Origin: Polynucleobacter sp.
Lineage (GTDB): Bacteria > Pseudomonadota > Gammaproteobacteria > Burkholderiales > Burkholderiaceae
NCBI GenBank assembly: GCA_030696845.1
Contig: JAUYRJ010000005.1
Coordinates: 1-49,519 of the forward strand
Direction: 5' to 3'
DNA length: 49,519 bases
Every line of letters starts with the position of its first letter. Position 1 is the first letter of the stretch. Position numbers and translations under genes: made by a program. Shown here one piece after another: positions 7,436 through 16,950 of this stretch. The notes beneath the pieces were generated by a model. The model searched no databases. It had not been told where the DNA came from and saw nothing but the letters and a program-made list of their open reading frames with translations.

Positions 7436-8983
7436 TTACTGCTTCGCCTCAGCTAAATCCAATAACTTCAGGCGCTGGACCTTACCAGAAGGCCCTCTTG
7501 GGAGATCATCCATAAATAGGATGATTTTCGGTGTCCTGAATTTACCTAAATTATCGATACAGAATTGGCGCATCTCCGACTCCGAGCAAGGCTGTCCCTC
7601 TTTCAAGATGATGCAGGCCATGATTTCTTGACCGTAATTGGAGTCTGGTATTCCAACAGATGCCGCATCGAGCACGGCAGGATGCTTTAAAAGAACTTCG
7701 TCGATTTCACGGGGAGCAATGTTTTCTCCACCCTTAATGATCAACTCTTTTAATCTACCTGTAATGAAATAAAAACCATCGGCATCCCGCATGCCAAGGT
7801 CGCCCGTCTTCATCCAGCCATCGGCATCAAAAGCCTTCTGCGTTTCCGCCTCGCCTTTGTAATAGGCGTGCAATACATTCTCTCCCTTTAGGCATATCTC
7901 GCCGGAAACCAAGTCCGGCAAAATCTGGCCATGATCGTCCACAATTTTGGCTTGTACTCCACAAGGAAGCCCTGGGCTGCCGAAACGCCTGCGATCATCG
8001 TGGGGATTGCAAAAGACAATTGAACCCGTCTCCGTCATGCCCATCGCCTCAATCACAGGCATGCCGAACAATGCCTCGAATTCACGATGATGCTCTGGCG
8101 GCAAAGGGGCTGATGCAGAGCGACCAAAGCGAATGTGTTTGAGCTGCGCGAGATCAGGCTTATTGGCTCCACTTTTTGCAGCATTGATGAGGTACGCAAT
8201 GATCGTAGGGACCATATTGATCCATGTGCACTTGTATTGGATTGCGGTTTTCCACCACGTCGATACAGAAAAGTGATGTGGCGCCACAATCGAGCCACCA
8301 GAAAAGAATGGGGTAATTGTTGAGATCACCTGACCATTGATGTGGTAGATCGGCAGCGAGCTTAATACAATATCCTCAGGACTTAATTGATGCCATTCGC
8401 TAATGGACTTTGCCGCATGCAATAGATTTCGATGGGTTAGCAACACCCCCTTCGGGGTACCTGTTGTACCGGAGGTATACATCAATAATGCAGGCCTATC
8501 CGTATTAATTTGAGGCAAAGGAATGCGAGCCGATCGCATGAATGGTCCGGATTCCGCGTCCGGATCTAATTCAACCAACTCAAAAGCGCGCTGCGTTTTT
8601 TTGAGCGCCGCAAATAAACTTTGCTTATTTTCAGGGGCGTAGAATAAAACCTCAATATCGCTATGATCCAAAACCCAAGCGAGTTGATCTACAGGCGCCA
8701 ATAAATTAAGCGGAGTCACCACGCGACCAGCAGCCATAGTCGCAAGAAACACCGTAGTAGTTTGTCGACCATTGTGCATAAAAATGCCCACATGACCTGA
8801 AGAGCTAATCCCATGCTCTTGTAGCCAGCCCATAAAATGCTCTGCTTCAACTGCCATCTGACCGTAGGTCAGATTTTGTTCGGTTTCGGGAGCAAACAAT
8901 AATGCATGTTCGGGCTGCTGTTGCGCCCAATGGGTTAAGACCTGCGCAATGCTGGCGCCAGTTATGCTGTGTGTGTCCGCCAT
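7436..8983 (-). CDS. sauT: AMP-forming acyl-CoA ligase, probable sulfoacetate--CoA ligase
   Basis: A 515-residue ANL-superfamily adenylating enzyme. The phosphate-binding loop is YTSGTTGTPKGVLLTH (about residue 168 on), the aromatic/Thr-Glu motif is GMTETGS, the hinge is KTGDLGMRDADGFYFITG and the catalytic C-terminal Lys lies in RGPSGKVQRLK. It would activate a carboxylate with ATP and CoA. In Cupriavidus necator the sau genes pair such a ligase (SauT) with an acylating aldehyde dehydrogenase (SauS) to convert sulfoacetate to sulfoacetaldehyde via sulfoacetyl-CoA. Here the ligase is the last gene of a leftward Bug receptor-sauS-sauT operon, 32 bp after sauS. Sulfoacetate specificity is inferred from that pairing and from xsc nearby. 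Confidence 0.7.
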   Translation of the reverse strand: MADTHSITGASIAQVLTHWAQQQPEHALLFAPETEQNLTYGQMAVEAEHFMGWLQEHGISSSGHVGIFMHNGRQTTTVFLATMAAGRVVTPLNLLAPVDQLAWVLDHSDIEVLFYAPENKQSLFAALKKTQRAFELVELDPDAESGPFMRSARIPLPQINTDRPALLMYTSGTTGTPKGVLLTHRNLLHAAKSISEWHQLSPEDIVLSSLPIYHINGQVISTITPFFSGGSIVAPHHFSVSTWWKTAIQYKCTWINMVPTIIAYLINAAKSGANKPDLAQLKHIRFGRSASAPLPPEHHREFEALFGMPVIEAMGMTETGSIVFCNPHDDRRRFGSPGLPCGVQAKIVDDHGQILPDLVSGEICLKGENVLHAYYKGEAETQKAFDADGWMKTGDLGMRDADGFYFITGRLKELIIKGGENIAPREIDEVLLKHPAVLDAASVGIPDSNYGQEIMACIILKEGQPCSESEMRQFCIDNLGKFRTPKIILFMDDLPRGPSGKVQRLKLLDLAEAKQ

Positions 8984-9015
8984 ATTGAGTGCGAAAGAGT
9001 GGTTACTAAACCGGA

Positions 9016-10419
9016 TTATTGAGGAAATTGACTAAAGTAATTCGCCAGCAGGGTCTCAACCTCAGGCACTTTTTCAGTAATAGGCCTTACAACGCGCGTG
9101 GTATTCAGATAGTGGCGATAGTTCATGTTGTCGGAGAAGTTGTTTTTACCCCAAGTGCCGCACCCCATCGACAAGGAAAACGGTAAGCCATTTTCGAAGC
9201 TTCCGCCAGTTGCTATGGCATGCGCTTGATTAACAATAATCCGCGCAACTGGCAAGTGACTTGCCAAATCATCAGCCCTACCCTCCATTACCGCCCCACT
9301 GCTAGCGGTATGCAAACCAACTGAATGTCCTGCTCCTTGGAAAGAGTAGACGTGCGCGATTAATTCTTTGGCAGATTGAAAATTGGGTGCGCGCCAAACC
9401 GTCAGGATTGGACTTAATTTTTCACCTGAAAATGGAGCGTCTGGACCAAAGCCAGTTTCTTCGACCATGAAAAAACGTGCGCTACCGGCTTTGGGGTGCA
9501 GTAGTTTTGCGCGTTCCGCAATTACTGCTGGCGATTGCGCTGTTAGGGTTGAGGTGAGCTTCCCATTGTTAAACATCACGTCATGAAGGCGTTGCTTGTC
9601 AGCTGCGTCCAATAAAACCCCGCCTGCCTGCTCTAAAGCGGCAATAGCAGAGTCATAGACTGCGTCAAGCAAAACGGCGCCATTCTCGCTTGAACAACTA
9701 GTTGCGTTATCAAATGTTTTAGATTGGGCAATTTTTTGAGCCGCACTAACTAAATTAGCATGCTCATCAATAATGACGAGTACATTGCCGGCACCCACCC
9801 CAAAAGCAGGTGTACCGCAGGTGTACGCAGCCCGAATATTGGCCTGGGAACCGGTGGCAACCACTAAATCGGCCAATCGCATTAATTCATGGGTAGCGTC
9901 TTTCGTAATGGGGTCTGGCAACATCTGCACCAAGTTTCTAGGTGCTTTAACCAAATCCAATTGCGCATGAACAAACTGCAACAAGCGCGCACAAGTTGTA
10001 AGTCCTTTTGGCGATGGCGCTATCACAACTGCATTACGACACTTTAAAGCATTGAGTATCTTATTAATCGGTGTAGCGCCAGGATTGGTAGATGGAGTAA
10101 TCGCAGCTACCACCCCTACTGGCCTGGCATATTCAGTAATCCCGGTAAGGGGATCATGCGCGACTACTCCGACTGTTTTTGCTTTCTGCAGGTCGCGCAC
10201 TAAACCCAAGGTTTTACGAAAATTCTTTTTAAACTTGTCATCTACATCACCAAGCCCCGTATCACGGACTGCCAACTCAGCTAACTCCCTGTTTCTGCCG
10301 GGCTCTAAAATAGCCCAAGCGACCGAGGAGACCACCAAATCAACCCGCTCCTGGGAATACGACTCATACTCTTTTTGCGCAATACGGGCGCGCTTAATGA
10401 TGTTTTCTACTTCTGACAT
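9016..10419 (-). CDS. sauS: CoA-acylating aldehyde dehydrogenase, probable sulfoacetaldehyde dehydrogenase (acylating)
   Basis: A 467-residue acylating aldehyde dehydrogenase of the AdhE-N/PduP/SauS type. The nucleotide-binding region includes GVVAAITPSTNPGATPINK, followed by VVATGSQANIRAAY, and the catalytic cysteine lies in FDNATSCSSENGAV at about residue 242. The substrate-domain motif INQAHAIATGGSFENGLPF is also typical. It would reduce sulfoacetyl-CoA to sulfoacetaldehyde with NAD(P)H in the cytoplasm, delivering the Xsc substrate. It lies between the Bug receptor and the CoA ligase in one leftward operon. A generic acetaldehyde or propionaldehyde dehydrogenase is the alternative. The ligase neighbour and the sulfonate island make SauS the better call. 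Confidence 0.72.
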   Translation of the reverse strand: MSEVENIIKRARIAQKEYESYSQERVDLVVSSVAWAILEPGRNRELAELAVRDTGLGDVDDKFKKNFRKTLGLVRDLQKAKTVGVVAHDPLTGITEYARPVGVVAAITPSTNPGATPINKILNALKCRNAVVIAPSPKGLTTCARLLQFVHAQLDLVKAPRNLVQMLPDPITKDATHELMRLADLVVATGSQANIRAAYTCGTPAFGVGAGNVLVIIDEHANLVSAAQKIAQSKTFDNATSCSSENGAVLLDAVYDSAIAALEQAGGVLLDAADKQRLHDVMFNNGKLTSTLTAQSPAVIAERAKLLHPKAGSARFFMVEETGFGPDAPFSGEKLSPILTVWRAPNFQSAKELIAHVYSFQGAGHSVGLHTASSGAVMEGRADDLASHLPVARIIVNQAHAIATGGSFENGLPFSLSMGCGTWGKNNFSDNMNYRHYLNTTRVVRPITEKVPEVETLLANYFSQFPQ

Positions 10420-10462
10420 ATGTTCTTTACTGAATATTTAAAAATGATGATTCGTTACGTAC

Positions 10463-11446
10463 TTAGTCAACCTTAATATTGGCAGCCTTCACAACCTGCT
10501 TCCACTTAGCTAGCTCTTTTTTGACCACAGCAGCTAACTGCGATGGCGAATCGCCCACTGCTTCAGCGCCTTGGCTAAGTAACTTCTCTTTTACCTCCGG
10601 CTGAGCTAACACTTTGATCGCAGCTTTATTTAAACGCTCGACAATCGGCTTAGGTGTATTGGCCGGGACAAACATGGCGTACCACGAATCAACCTCAAAA
10701 TCCTTGAAGCCCGACTCAGCCATGGTTGGCACATCCGGGAATACCGCAGATCGCTTAACCGTTGAAACTGCCAGCGCCTTTACCTTTCCAGATTTCACAA
10801 ATTGGGCCGCTGCAGGGATCGAAACCCAAAGCAATGGAACCTGACCTGCAATTACATCGGTAATAGCAGGGCCACCGCCGCGATATGGAATGTGCACCAT
10901 GTCAACGCCAGCGTCGGTTGCCATCATGGCTCCAGCAAGGTGACCTGGGGAGCCATTGCCAACGGACGCATACGAGACTGAACCTGGTTTGGCTTTGGCC
11001 ATCTCAATCACTTCTTTTACGTTTTTTGCTGGAAAGTTGGGGTTAGCAACTAAAATTTGGGGCAAAGACGCAATGGTTACAACCGGAGCAAAATCTTTCT
11101 CCGTATCAAATGGTAATCGCGGATAAAACGAAGGATTAATGGTGTGCGACGATAAAGTAAACAAAACCGTGTATCCATCCGATGGGGATTGTGCAGCCAA
11201 TGCAGAGCCAATCGAACCGCCGGCACCACCACGGTTATCAATAATCACTTGCTGACCCAGCTCTTTTGCCATTGGCTCCTGAACAATTCGCGCAATGACA
11301 TCTGTACCTCCCCCGGGTGGGTAAGGCACAATAAATTTAATTGGTTTTGTCGGCCATGATTGAGCGTGTACTGTGCCAACCATCACTGCGCTTGAAAGGC
11401 ATAAAGCAATGCTGGATGCCCATTTCAAGATCTTTTTCTTATTCAT
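10463..11446 (-). CDS. Bug/TctC-family tripartite tricarboxylate transporter receptor (candidate sulfoacetate receptor)
   Basis: A 327-residue periplasmic binding protein of the Bug (TctC) family. It has a signal peptide (ILKWASSIALCLSSAVMVGT, cleavage near VHAQ), then the classic WPTKPIKFIVPYPPGGGTDV ligand loop, GGAGGSIGSALAAQSPSDGY and VPTMAESGFKDFEVDSWYAM. Bug receptors hand organic anions to a TctAB permease, but no tctA or tctB is present in the window. As first gene of the operon with sauS and sauT it is the likely sulfoacetate receptor, taking the place of the SauU carrier of C. necator. Ligand identity is inference. Confidence 0.85.
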   Translation of the reverse strand: MNKKKILKWASSIALCLSSAVMVGTVHAQSWPTKPIKFIVPYPPGGGTDVIARIVQEPMAKELGQQVIIDNRGGAGGSIGSALAAQSPSDGYTVLFTLSSHTINPSFYPRLPFDTEKDFAPVVTIASLPQILVANPNFPAKNVKEVIEMAKAKPGSVSYASVGNGSPGHLAGAMMATDAGVDMVHIPYRGGGPAITDVIAGQVPLLWVSIPAAAQFVKSGKVKALAVSTVKRSAVFPDVPTMAESGFKDFEVDSWYAMFVPANTPKPIVERLNKAAIKVLAQPEVKEKLLSQGAEAVGDSPSQLAAVVKKELAKWKQVVKAANIKVD

Positions 11447-11497
11447 AAAAACTCCTATAGGAAGTTATTTTTTAGTCTCCAGAGATAACCATACTCT

Positions 11498-11514
11498 ATT
11501 CAGTTATCCTGAAC
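11498..11514. promoter_or_regulatory. Putative IclR-type operator, Bug-sau side
   Basis: ATTC-AGTTATCCT-GAAC, with the same nine-base spacing as the sites before dctP and xsc. It lies 52 bp from the start of the leftward Bug receptor gene. Confidence 0.4.
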
Positions 11515-11568
11515 AAGTTGTTTCTTATAAGTAAAAATACTAATCGTTTTATGCTATAAACTTACTAT

Positions 11569-11585
11569 GTTCTATTAAAATGAAC
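11569..11585. promoter_or_regulatory. Putative IclR-type operator, iclR side
   Basis: GTTC-TATTAAAAT-GAAC has perfect half-sites with nine-base spacing, 29 bp before the iclR start. It would fit autoregulation of iclR and control of the iclR-pta-soe operon. Confidence 0.5.
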
Positions 11586-11614
11586 GAAATATCTAATTTT
11601 ATGAGATCAAAACC

Positions 11615-12415
11615 ATGTCCGAGCTAGAAATGATCGAAATACTTGATGCCTCAAAAAAAGATGTTTCCAATGAAAATTCCTCCATGCTTAAGGGCGTTGT
11701 TATTTTGGAGGCCCTAGCCGCCCTAAGACAGCCCGCCTCCCTAGCTCAACTCATGCAAATTACAGGTATGCCAAAAGCATCCCTGCATCGCACATTAGCG
11801 ATTTTTGAAGAGGCTGGTTTAGTCATGCGAGAGCCGGGCGGAAAAGCCTACTCTCCTGGAGATCGACTGGCGAATCTTGCTCTGGAAACGCTGTGCCATG
11901 ACAATGTTTCGGGCGTACGCCACTCTATATTGCGTAAGCTGGTTTCCGACCTGAAAGAAACATGCAATCTAGCCATTCTGCGACGCGGCGAATTGTTCTA
12001 CCTTGATCGCGTAGAGGCAAATTGGGCCTTGCGCCTGCACCTTCCCCCTGGAACGGTATTGCCACCGCACTGCAGCGCCAGCGGAAAGCTGCTTTTAGCG
12101 TTTAAGCCCCCTGAGGAACGCGCAAAGCTCCTCGACAATCTACCGCTGGAACAGTTCACCCATCGCACTATTACAGACCGCGACTTGCTTGAGTCCGAGC
12201 TCAACCGCATTATCAGCACGGAGTATGCCGTTGATAACGAAGAGTATGTGCTTGGAGTATCTTGCGTAGCAGTGCCGGTTCGCGATAAACATGGTGATGC
12301 AGTGGCGGCGATTGCTATTCATGCAGCGACCGCTCGATTACCCCTCAATCAGGCAATGGAATACATCCCTCAGCTACGTACCGCAGCAGAGCGGATATCC
12401 AATACGCTTAGTTGA
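11615..12415 (+). CDS. IclR-family transcriptional regulator of sulfonate genes
   Basis: A 266-residue IclR protein. The winged helix lies at about residues 25-85 (LKGVVILEALAALRQPASLA, MPKASLHRTLAIFEEAGLV) and the effector-binding domain runs to the C-terminus (YLDRVEANWALRLHLPPGT, HCSASGKLLLAF, VSCVAVPVRDKHG). It is divergent from the Bug-sau operon and first in an operon with pta, soeABC and a nitroreductase gene. Palindromes matching TTC-N9-GAA flank its own promoter and recur before dctP and xsc, so it probably coordinates isethionate, sulfoacetate and sulfite metabolism. The inducer is unknown; a sulfonate or sulfoacetaldehyde is plausible. Confidence 0.88.
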   Translation: MSELEMIEILDASKKDVSNENSSMLKGVVILEALAALRQPASLAQLMQITGMPKASLHRTLAIFEEAGLVMREPGGKAYSPGDRLANLALETLCHDNVSGVRHSILRKLVSDLKETCNLAILRRGELFYLDRVEANWALRLHLPPGTVLPPHCSASGKLLLAFKPPEERAKLLDNLPLEQFTHRTITDRDLLESELNRIISTEYAVDNEEYVLGVSCVAVPVRDKHGDAVAAIAIHAATARLPLNQAMEYIPQLRTAAERISNTLS

Positions 12416-12430
12416 GCTAACGATCACGGT

Positions 12431-13333
12431 ATGAGTACAAAATATCCTCTTTTAGAGACCCTCATTCACGGCTCAAAAGGAACGAAGCCGCTTGGCGTGG
12501 TTTTCCCTCTCAGTGAGCCCGCCTTAGAGACGGTTACGCAACTCAGGGAATATTCGCTATGCGCGCCTATCTTGATTGGGCCACAGGAGCAAATCACCTT
12601 TCTGGCAAGAAAAATGGGGGTTGATATCGATGGAATTCAAATCATTGATACGCCCAACGACCCTGTTGCGGCCGCTACGATTGCGGTGGCAATGGCCAAA
12701 GCAGGTGAGCTTGCTGCCCTGATGAAAGGCTCTCTTCATACAGAAGACCTCATGGGGCCAGTGGTTGGCAAGGATGGCCTAAGAACAGCCCGCCGAACAA
12801 GTCATCTCTTTTTATTTGAGCTCAGCAGCTACCACAAACTCATTGGAATCAGCGATTGCGTTGTCAATATCGCACCGACAGCTGAGCATAAAAAACATAT
12901 TTTGCTCAATAGTCTCGATGCGCTCGCAAAACTAGGTGTTGCTCAGCCCAAAGTGGCGATTCTTGCTGCCACCGAAGTCGTTAATCCCGCCATGCAAGCC
13001 ACACTGGATGCAAAGTTACTAGTCGATGCGCAGCGCGATGCGCCTTTCTTTCCTGGCGCACTGATTGAAGGTCCATTTGGATTTGATAACGCCATTTCTG
13101 CGACTTCGGCAAAAACCAAGGGAATTCAGTCAGTAGTATCCGGAGATCCTGATTTATTACTCGCCCCCGATCTACAAGCGGGAAACATCCTATATAAATC
13201 GCTTGTCTACATGGCGGGGGCTGAATGTGCGGGTGCGATTTTAGGTGCCGCCGTACCTATCATCCTGACATCCCGTTCCGACTCGGTATTTTCGAGGGTC
13301 GCATCCACTGCGCTAGCAATGCGTTTAGCTTAA
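12431..13333 (+). CDS. pta: Phosphate acetyltransferase (PTA/PTB family)
   Basis: A 300-residue short-form phosphate acetyl/butyryltransferase. Recognisable stretches include LMKGSLHTEDLM (residues about 98-109), ARRTSHLFLF, AAEPK-like phosphate-site residues near PTAEHKKHILLNSL, and PGALIEGPFGFDNAIS near residues 215-230. It converts acetyl phosphate, released by Xsc, to acetyl-CoA for the TCA cycle. Pta genes are usual companions of xsc; here it is split from xsc and placed 15 bp after iclR, ahead of soeABC. A role in general acetate metabolism is possible, but the island argues for sulfonate use. Confidence 0.85.
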   Translation: MSTKYPLLETLIHGSKGTKPLGVVFPLSEPALETVTQLREYSLCAPILIGPQEQITFLARKMGVDIDGIQIIDTPNDPVAAATIAVAMAKAGELAALMKGSLHTEDLMGPVVGKDGLRTARRTSHLFLFELSSYHKLIGISDCVVNIAPTAEHKKHILLNSLDALAKLGVAQPKVAILAATEVVNPAMQATLDAKLLVDAQRDAPFFPGALIEGPFGFDNAISATSAKTKGIQSVVSGDPDLLLAPDLQAGNILYKSLVYMAGAECAGAILGAAVPIILTSRSDSVFSRVASTALAMRLA

Positions 13334-13371
13334 AAACTACAATAGAAGCTTCTTTAAGAAACCATAAAACT

Positions 13372-16242
13372 ATGTTCAAGATTTTTTCAAAAGACCCCCT
13401 ACATGACCCCATTCATAAACAGGCACCCGCAACTGAAATTAAGAAAACAACGTGCTACATGTGCGCCTGCCGCTGCGGAATCCGAGCCCACCTTCGCGAT
13501 GGCGAGCTCGTGTACATCGATGGCAATCCAGAGCATCCATTAAATCAAGGGGTTATTTGCGCCAAAGGGTCTGCCGGCATCATGAAACAGAAGTCGCCGG
13601 CGCGGATCACAAAACCGCTGCTGCGCAAAAAAGGAAGTGACCGCGGCGCTGGGGAATTCGATGAAATCAGCTGGGAACAGGCCTTTGATTTGCTATCGGA
13701 TCGCCTCCAGAAAATTCGCGAAACTGATCCCAAGAAATTCGCTCTATTTACCGGACGCGATCAGATGCAGGCGCTGACCGGCCTCTTTGCGCGCCAGTTC
13801 GGAACTCCAAATTACGCGGCGCATGGTGGTTTTTGCTCAGTCAATATGGCTGCCGGAATGATTTACACCATTGGCGGAAGCTTTTGGGAATTCGGCGGGC
13901 CCGATCTCGATCACGCAAAACTGTTCATCATGATTGGTACCGCCGAGGACCATCACAGCAATCCAATGAAAATCGCCCTCTCGAAATTTAAAAGAGCGGG
14001 GGGTCGCTTTATATCCATTAATCCAGTACGCACAGGATACTCAGCCATTGCGGACGAATGGATACCAATTAAACCCGGGACCGACGGCGCCTTGTTCATG
14101 GCCCTCATGCATGAATTAATTCGTACCGAGCAATACGATGCAGCCTTCCTCAAGCGATATAGCAATTCTGGTCAACTGGTTTGCTTAGATGCCGGCTCCG
14201 AAGAAGGCTTATTTTTATTTGATCCAGATTCCGATCCAATCAATGCAGACTTGCCACACAATAAATACGTTTGGGATGAAAACACAGACAGCGCGAGGCC
14301 GTGCTTTGAAAAAGGAGTTTCGCCAGCGCTCTGTGGCGAATTCATTATGGGTGCAGGCCCCCATCAAGGCAAGAAAGTAGCTCCCGCATTTGAATTGCTC
14401 CGCAAGCAAGTCGAGGAAACAACCCCCGAGTGGGCATCTTCGATTACCGGTATTCCAGCGGAGCGCATTAAAAAATTAGCGAATGAAATTGGTCAAGCCG
14501 CATTTGAGCAGGCATTTGAAATGCCAGTGCAGTGGACTGATGCTTGGGGCGAAGTCCACGAAACAGTGACCGCAAGGCCGGTCGCATTTCATGCCATGCG
14601 TGGGCTAGCAGCTCACTCCAATGGCTTTCAAACCACACGCGGTCTTGCTGTATTAATGTCACTGATTGGCACAATTGATAGGCCAGGTGGCTTTAGGCAC
14701 AAAGCGCCCTATCCAAGACAGGTGCCTCCAAATGTTAAACCACCTTCCTCTGAAAATGACATCAAGCCCAACACGCCGCTTGGTAAGGCACCACTAGGTT
14801 GGCCCACGCAGCCAGAAGATCTGGCCTTAGACAAGGATGGCACGCCACTGCGCATCGACAAAGCATATACCTGGGAACACCCTCTAGCGGCGCATGGACT
14901 CATGCATAACGTCATTACGAATGCGGTTAAAGGCGATCCCTACTCCATCGATACACTCATGATCTTCATGGCGAATATGTCATGGAATTCCACCATGAAT
15001 ACCATGGAGGTACGTGACCTATTAAACTCCAAAAACGCCGATGGCGAATTCAAAATTCCGCTCTTGGTAGTTTGTGATGCATTTCAATCTGAAATGGTTG
15101 ATTTTGCCGATCTCGTTTTGCCTGATACCACCTACTTGGAACGTCATGACGCGATGAGTTTGCTGGATCGACCCATCTCCGAATTCGATGGTCCAGTTGA
15201 TTCAGTTCGCATTCCGGTCTTGCCGGCTACTGGTGAGTGCAAACCCTTCCAGGAAGTATTAATCGAGTTGGCTTCGCGTTTAAAGTTCCCCGCGTTTACC
15301 GCCGAAGATGGAAGCCGTAAATTTAAGGACTATCCAGACTTTATTACCCGCTTTGAAACTGCCCCCAACTCCGGTATAGGATTTTTAGCGGGTTGGCGTG
15401 GCAAAGACGGCGAGAAGAGTTTGCGGGGAGAGCCAAACCCAGACCAATGGAAACGCTATGCTGAAAATAATTGCGTCTTTCATTACAAAATGCCTGTGGA
15501 GCATCAATACATGCGCAATTGGAATCGGGGCTATCTGGACTTTAGTAAGGCGAATGCACTGCGCCAAAAAAACGATCCGATCATGATTGCCATTTACTCC
15601 GATATTTTGCAAAAGTTTCGCTTGGCTGCGAAAGGCCAACGACCTGGAGCCACTCCCCCAGAGCACCTGAAGTCACGAATCCTTAAGTACTTTGACCCAC
15701 TACCATTTTGGTACCCACCTCTAGAGGACGAGGTTACCGACCTCGAAAAATACAGTCTCAATGCCATCACGCAGCGACCAATGGCAATGTATCACTCTTG
15801 GGATTCGCAAAATGCATGGCTGAGGCAAATTCACAGCCATAACTATTTGTACGTCAACACTAAAACAGCGCTGGAACATGGCATTAACGATGGCGCATGG
15901 ATGTGGATTGAATCCCAATGGGGCAAAGTAAAGTGCATGGCTCGCCATTCTGAAGCGGTTGATCCAGGCACGGTTTGGACATGGAATGCCATCGGCAAAG
16001 CAGAGTCTGCATGGAGTCTTGATCCCAACTCAGACGAATCCAAGAAAGGGTTTTTGCTCAATCACCTGATTTCCGAGGAGTTGTCGCTTGGCGGATTTTC
16101 AGTCAGTAACTCCGATCCAATCACAGGGCAAGCTGGCTGGTATGACGTGCGGGTTAAATTAGCCGCGGCAGATGAAAATGAACTAGAAGAAACATGGCCG
16201 CAAGTCAAAGCCCACCGCGTACCCGGAATGATTAAAAAATAA
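13372..16242 (+). CDS. soeA: Sulfite dehydrogenase molybdopterin subunit SoeA
   Basis: A 956-residue molybdopterin-bisMGD oxidoreductase of the DMSO reductase superfamily. The N-terminal 4Fe-4S site is CYMCACRCG with a fourth Cys in GVICAKGSAG. Further on lie EISWEQAFDLLSDRLQKIR, AHSNGFQTTRGLAVLMSLIG and the C-terminal MopB region. No Tat signal is present, which fits SoeA, the catalytic subunit of the cytoplasm-facing sulfite-oxidising enzyme. It oxidises sulfite to sulfate and passes electrons through SoeB and SoeC to quinone. ATG 13372 is chosen since the upstream extension overlaps pta. Polysulfide/thiosulfate reductases are relatives; xsc, suyAB and pta nearby support sulfite oxidation. 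Confidence 0.8.
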   Translation: MFKIFSKDPLHDPIHKQAPATEIKKTTCYMCACRCGIRAHLRDGELVYIDGNPEHPLNQGVICAKGSAGIMKQKSPARITKPLLRKKGSDRGAGEFDEISWEQAFDLLSDRLQKIRETDPKKFALFTGRDQMQALTGLFARQFGTPNYAAHGGFCSVNMAAGMIYTIGGSFWEFGGPDLDHAKLFIMIGTAEDHHSNPMKIALSKFKRAGGRFISINPVRTGYSAIADEWIPIKPGTDGALFMALMHELIRTEQYDAAFLKRYSNSGQLVCLDAGSEEGLFLFDPDSDPINADLPHNKYVWDENTDSARPCFEKGVSPALCGEFIMGAGPHQGKKVAPAFELLRKQVEETTPEWASSITGIPAERIKKLANEIGQAAFEQAFEMPVQWTDAWGEVHETVTARPVAFHAMRGLAAHSNGFQTTRGLAVLMSLIGTIDRPGGFRHKAPYPRQVPPNVKPPSSENDIKPNTPLGKAPLGWPTQPEDLALDKDGTPLRIDKAYTWEHPLAAHGLMHNVITNAVKGDPYSIDTLMIFMANMSWNSTMNTMEVRDLLNSKNADGEFKIPLLVVCDAFQSEMVDFADLVLPDTTYLERHDAMSLLDRPISEFDGPVDSVRIPVLPATGECKPFQEVLIELASRLKFPAFTAEDGSRKFKDYPDFITRFETAPNSGIGFLAGWRGKDGEKSLRGEPNPDQWKRYAENNCVFHYKMPVEHQYMRNWNRGYLDFSKANALRQKNDPIMIAIYSDILQKFRLAAKGQRPGATPPEHLKSRILKYFDPLPFWYPPLEDEVTDLEKYSLNAITQRPMAMYHSWDSQNAWLRQIHSHNYLYVNTKTALEHGINDGAWMWIESQWGKVKCMARHSEAVDPGTVWTWNAIGKAESAWSLDPNSDESKKGFLLNHLISEELSLGGFSVSNSDPITGQAGWYDVRVKLAAADENELEETWPQVKAHRVPGMIKK

Positions 16243-16260
16243 CCTTTTCTGAAAATACCT

Positions 16261-16950
16261 ATGTCACAAAATAACAGCACCTCTACACAGTCAATGCCAA
16301 AGAAAAAGCAACTCGCTTTAGTGATTGACTTAAATGTATGCGTGGGTTGCCATGCCTGCGTGACCTCCTGCAAAGAATGGAACACGTCGGGATCGGCAGG
16401 GCCCTTAACCGACCTCAATCCCTACAGCGCTAATCCCAATGGGGCTTTTTTCAATCGGGTTCAAACCTATGAATCCGGCACCTTCCCCAAAATGGAAACA
16501 GTACACTTTCCTAAATCCTGCTTGCACTGCGAGGATCCACCCTGCGTGCCGGTTTGCCCTACCGGAGCAAGCTATAAGCGCGCGGAAGATGGCATCGTCC
16601 TGGTTGACTACGATAAGTGCATTGGCTGTAAGTATTGTGCTTGGGCCTGTCCTTATGGCGCTCGCGAACTCGATGAAGAGCGCCAAGTTATGACTAAGTG
16701 CACTTTATGCGTAGACCGAATTTACAGCGAAACTTTGCCGGAAAGCGAGAAAAAACCGGCTTGTGTCCTTGCTTGCCCTACCAGCGCCCGTATTTTTGGG
16801 GATATCCACGATCCAGAATCTGAGGCAAGCCAAGCAATTGAAAAACGTTCCGGCTACAAACTGATGCCCGAGTGGGAAACGCAACCAGCAAATCACTACT
16901 TACCCCGTTCCATTACCGAAATCATTAATGCAGTTAAGGCAGAAAACTAA
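16261..16950 (+). CDS. soeB: Sulfite dehydrogenase iron-sulfur subunit SoeB
   Basis: A 229-residue DmsB/PhsB-type ferredoxin with four cysteine groups: CVGCHACVTSCKEWN, CLHCEDPPCVPVCP, CIGCKYCAWACPYG, and a final pair CTLCVDRIY plus CVLACPTSARIFG. This is the arrangement of four cubane clusters that relay electrons from the molybdopterin subunit to the membrane anchor. It begins 18 bp after soeA, and its TAA overlaps the soeC ATG by one base, so the three genes form one translationally coupled unit. No signal peptide is present, consistent with location on the cytoplasmic side. Confidence 0.85.
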   Translation: MSQNNSTSTQSMPKKKQLALVIDLNVCVGCHACVTSCKEWNTSGSAGPLTDLNPYSANPNGAFFNRVQTYESGTFPKMETVHFPKSCLHCEDPPCVPVCPTGASYKRAEDGIVLVDYDKCIGCKYCAWACPYGARELDEERQVMTKCTLCVDRIYSETLPESEKKPACVLACPTSARIFGDIHDPESEASQAIEKRSGYKLMPEWETQPANHYLPRSITEIINAVKAEN

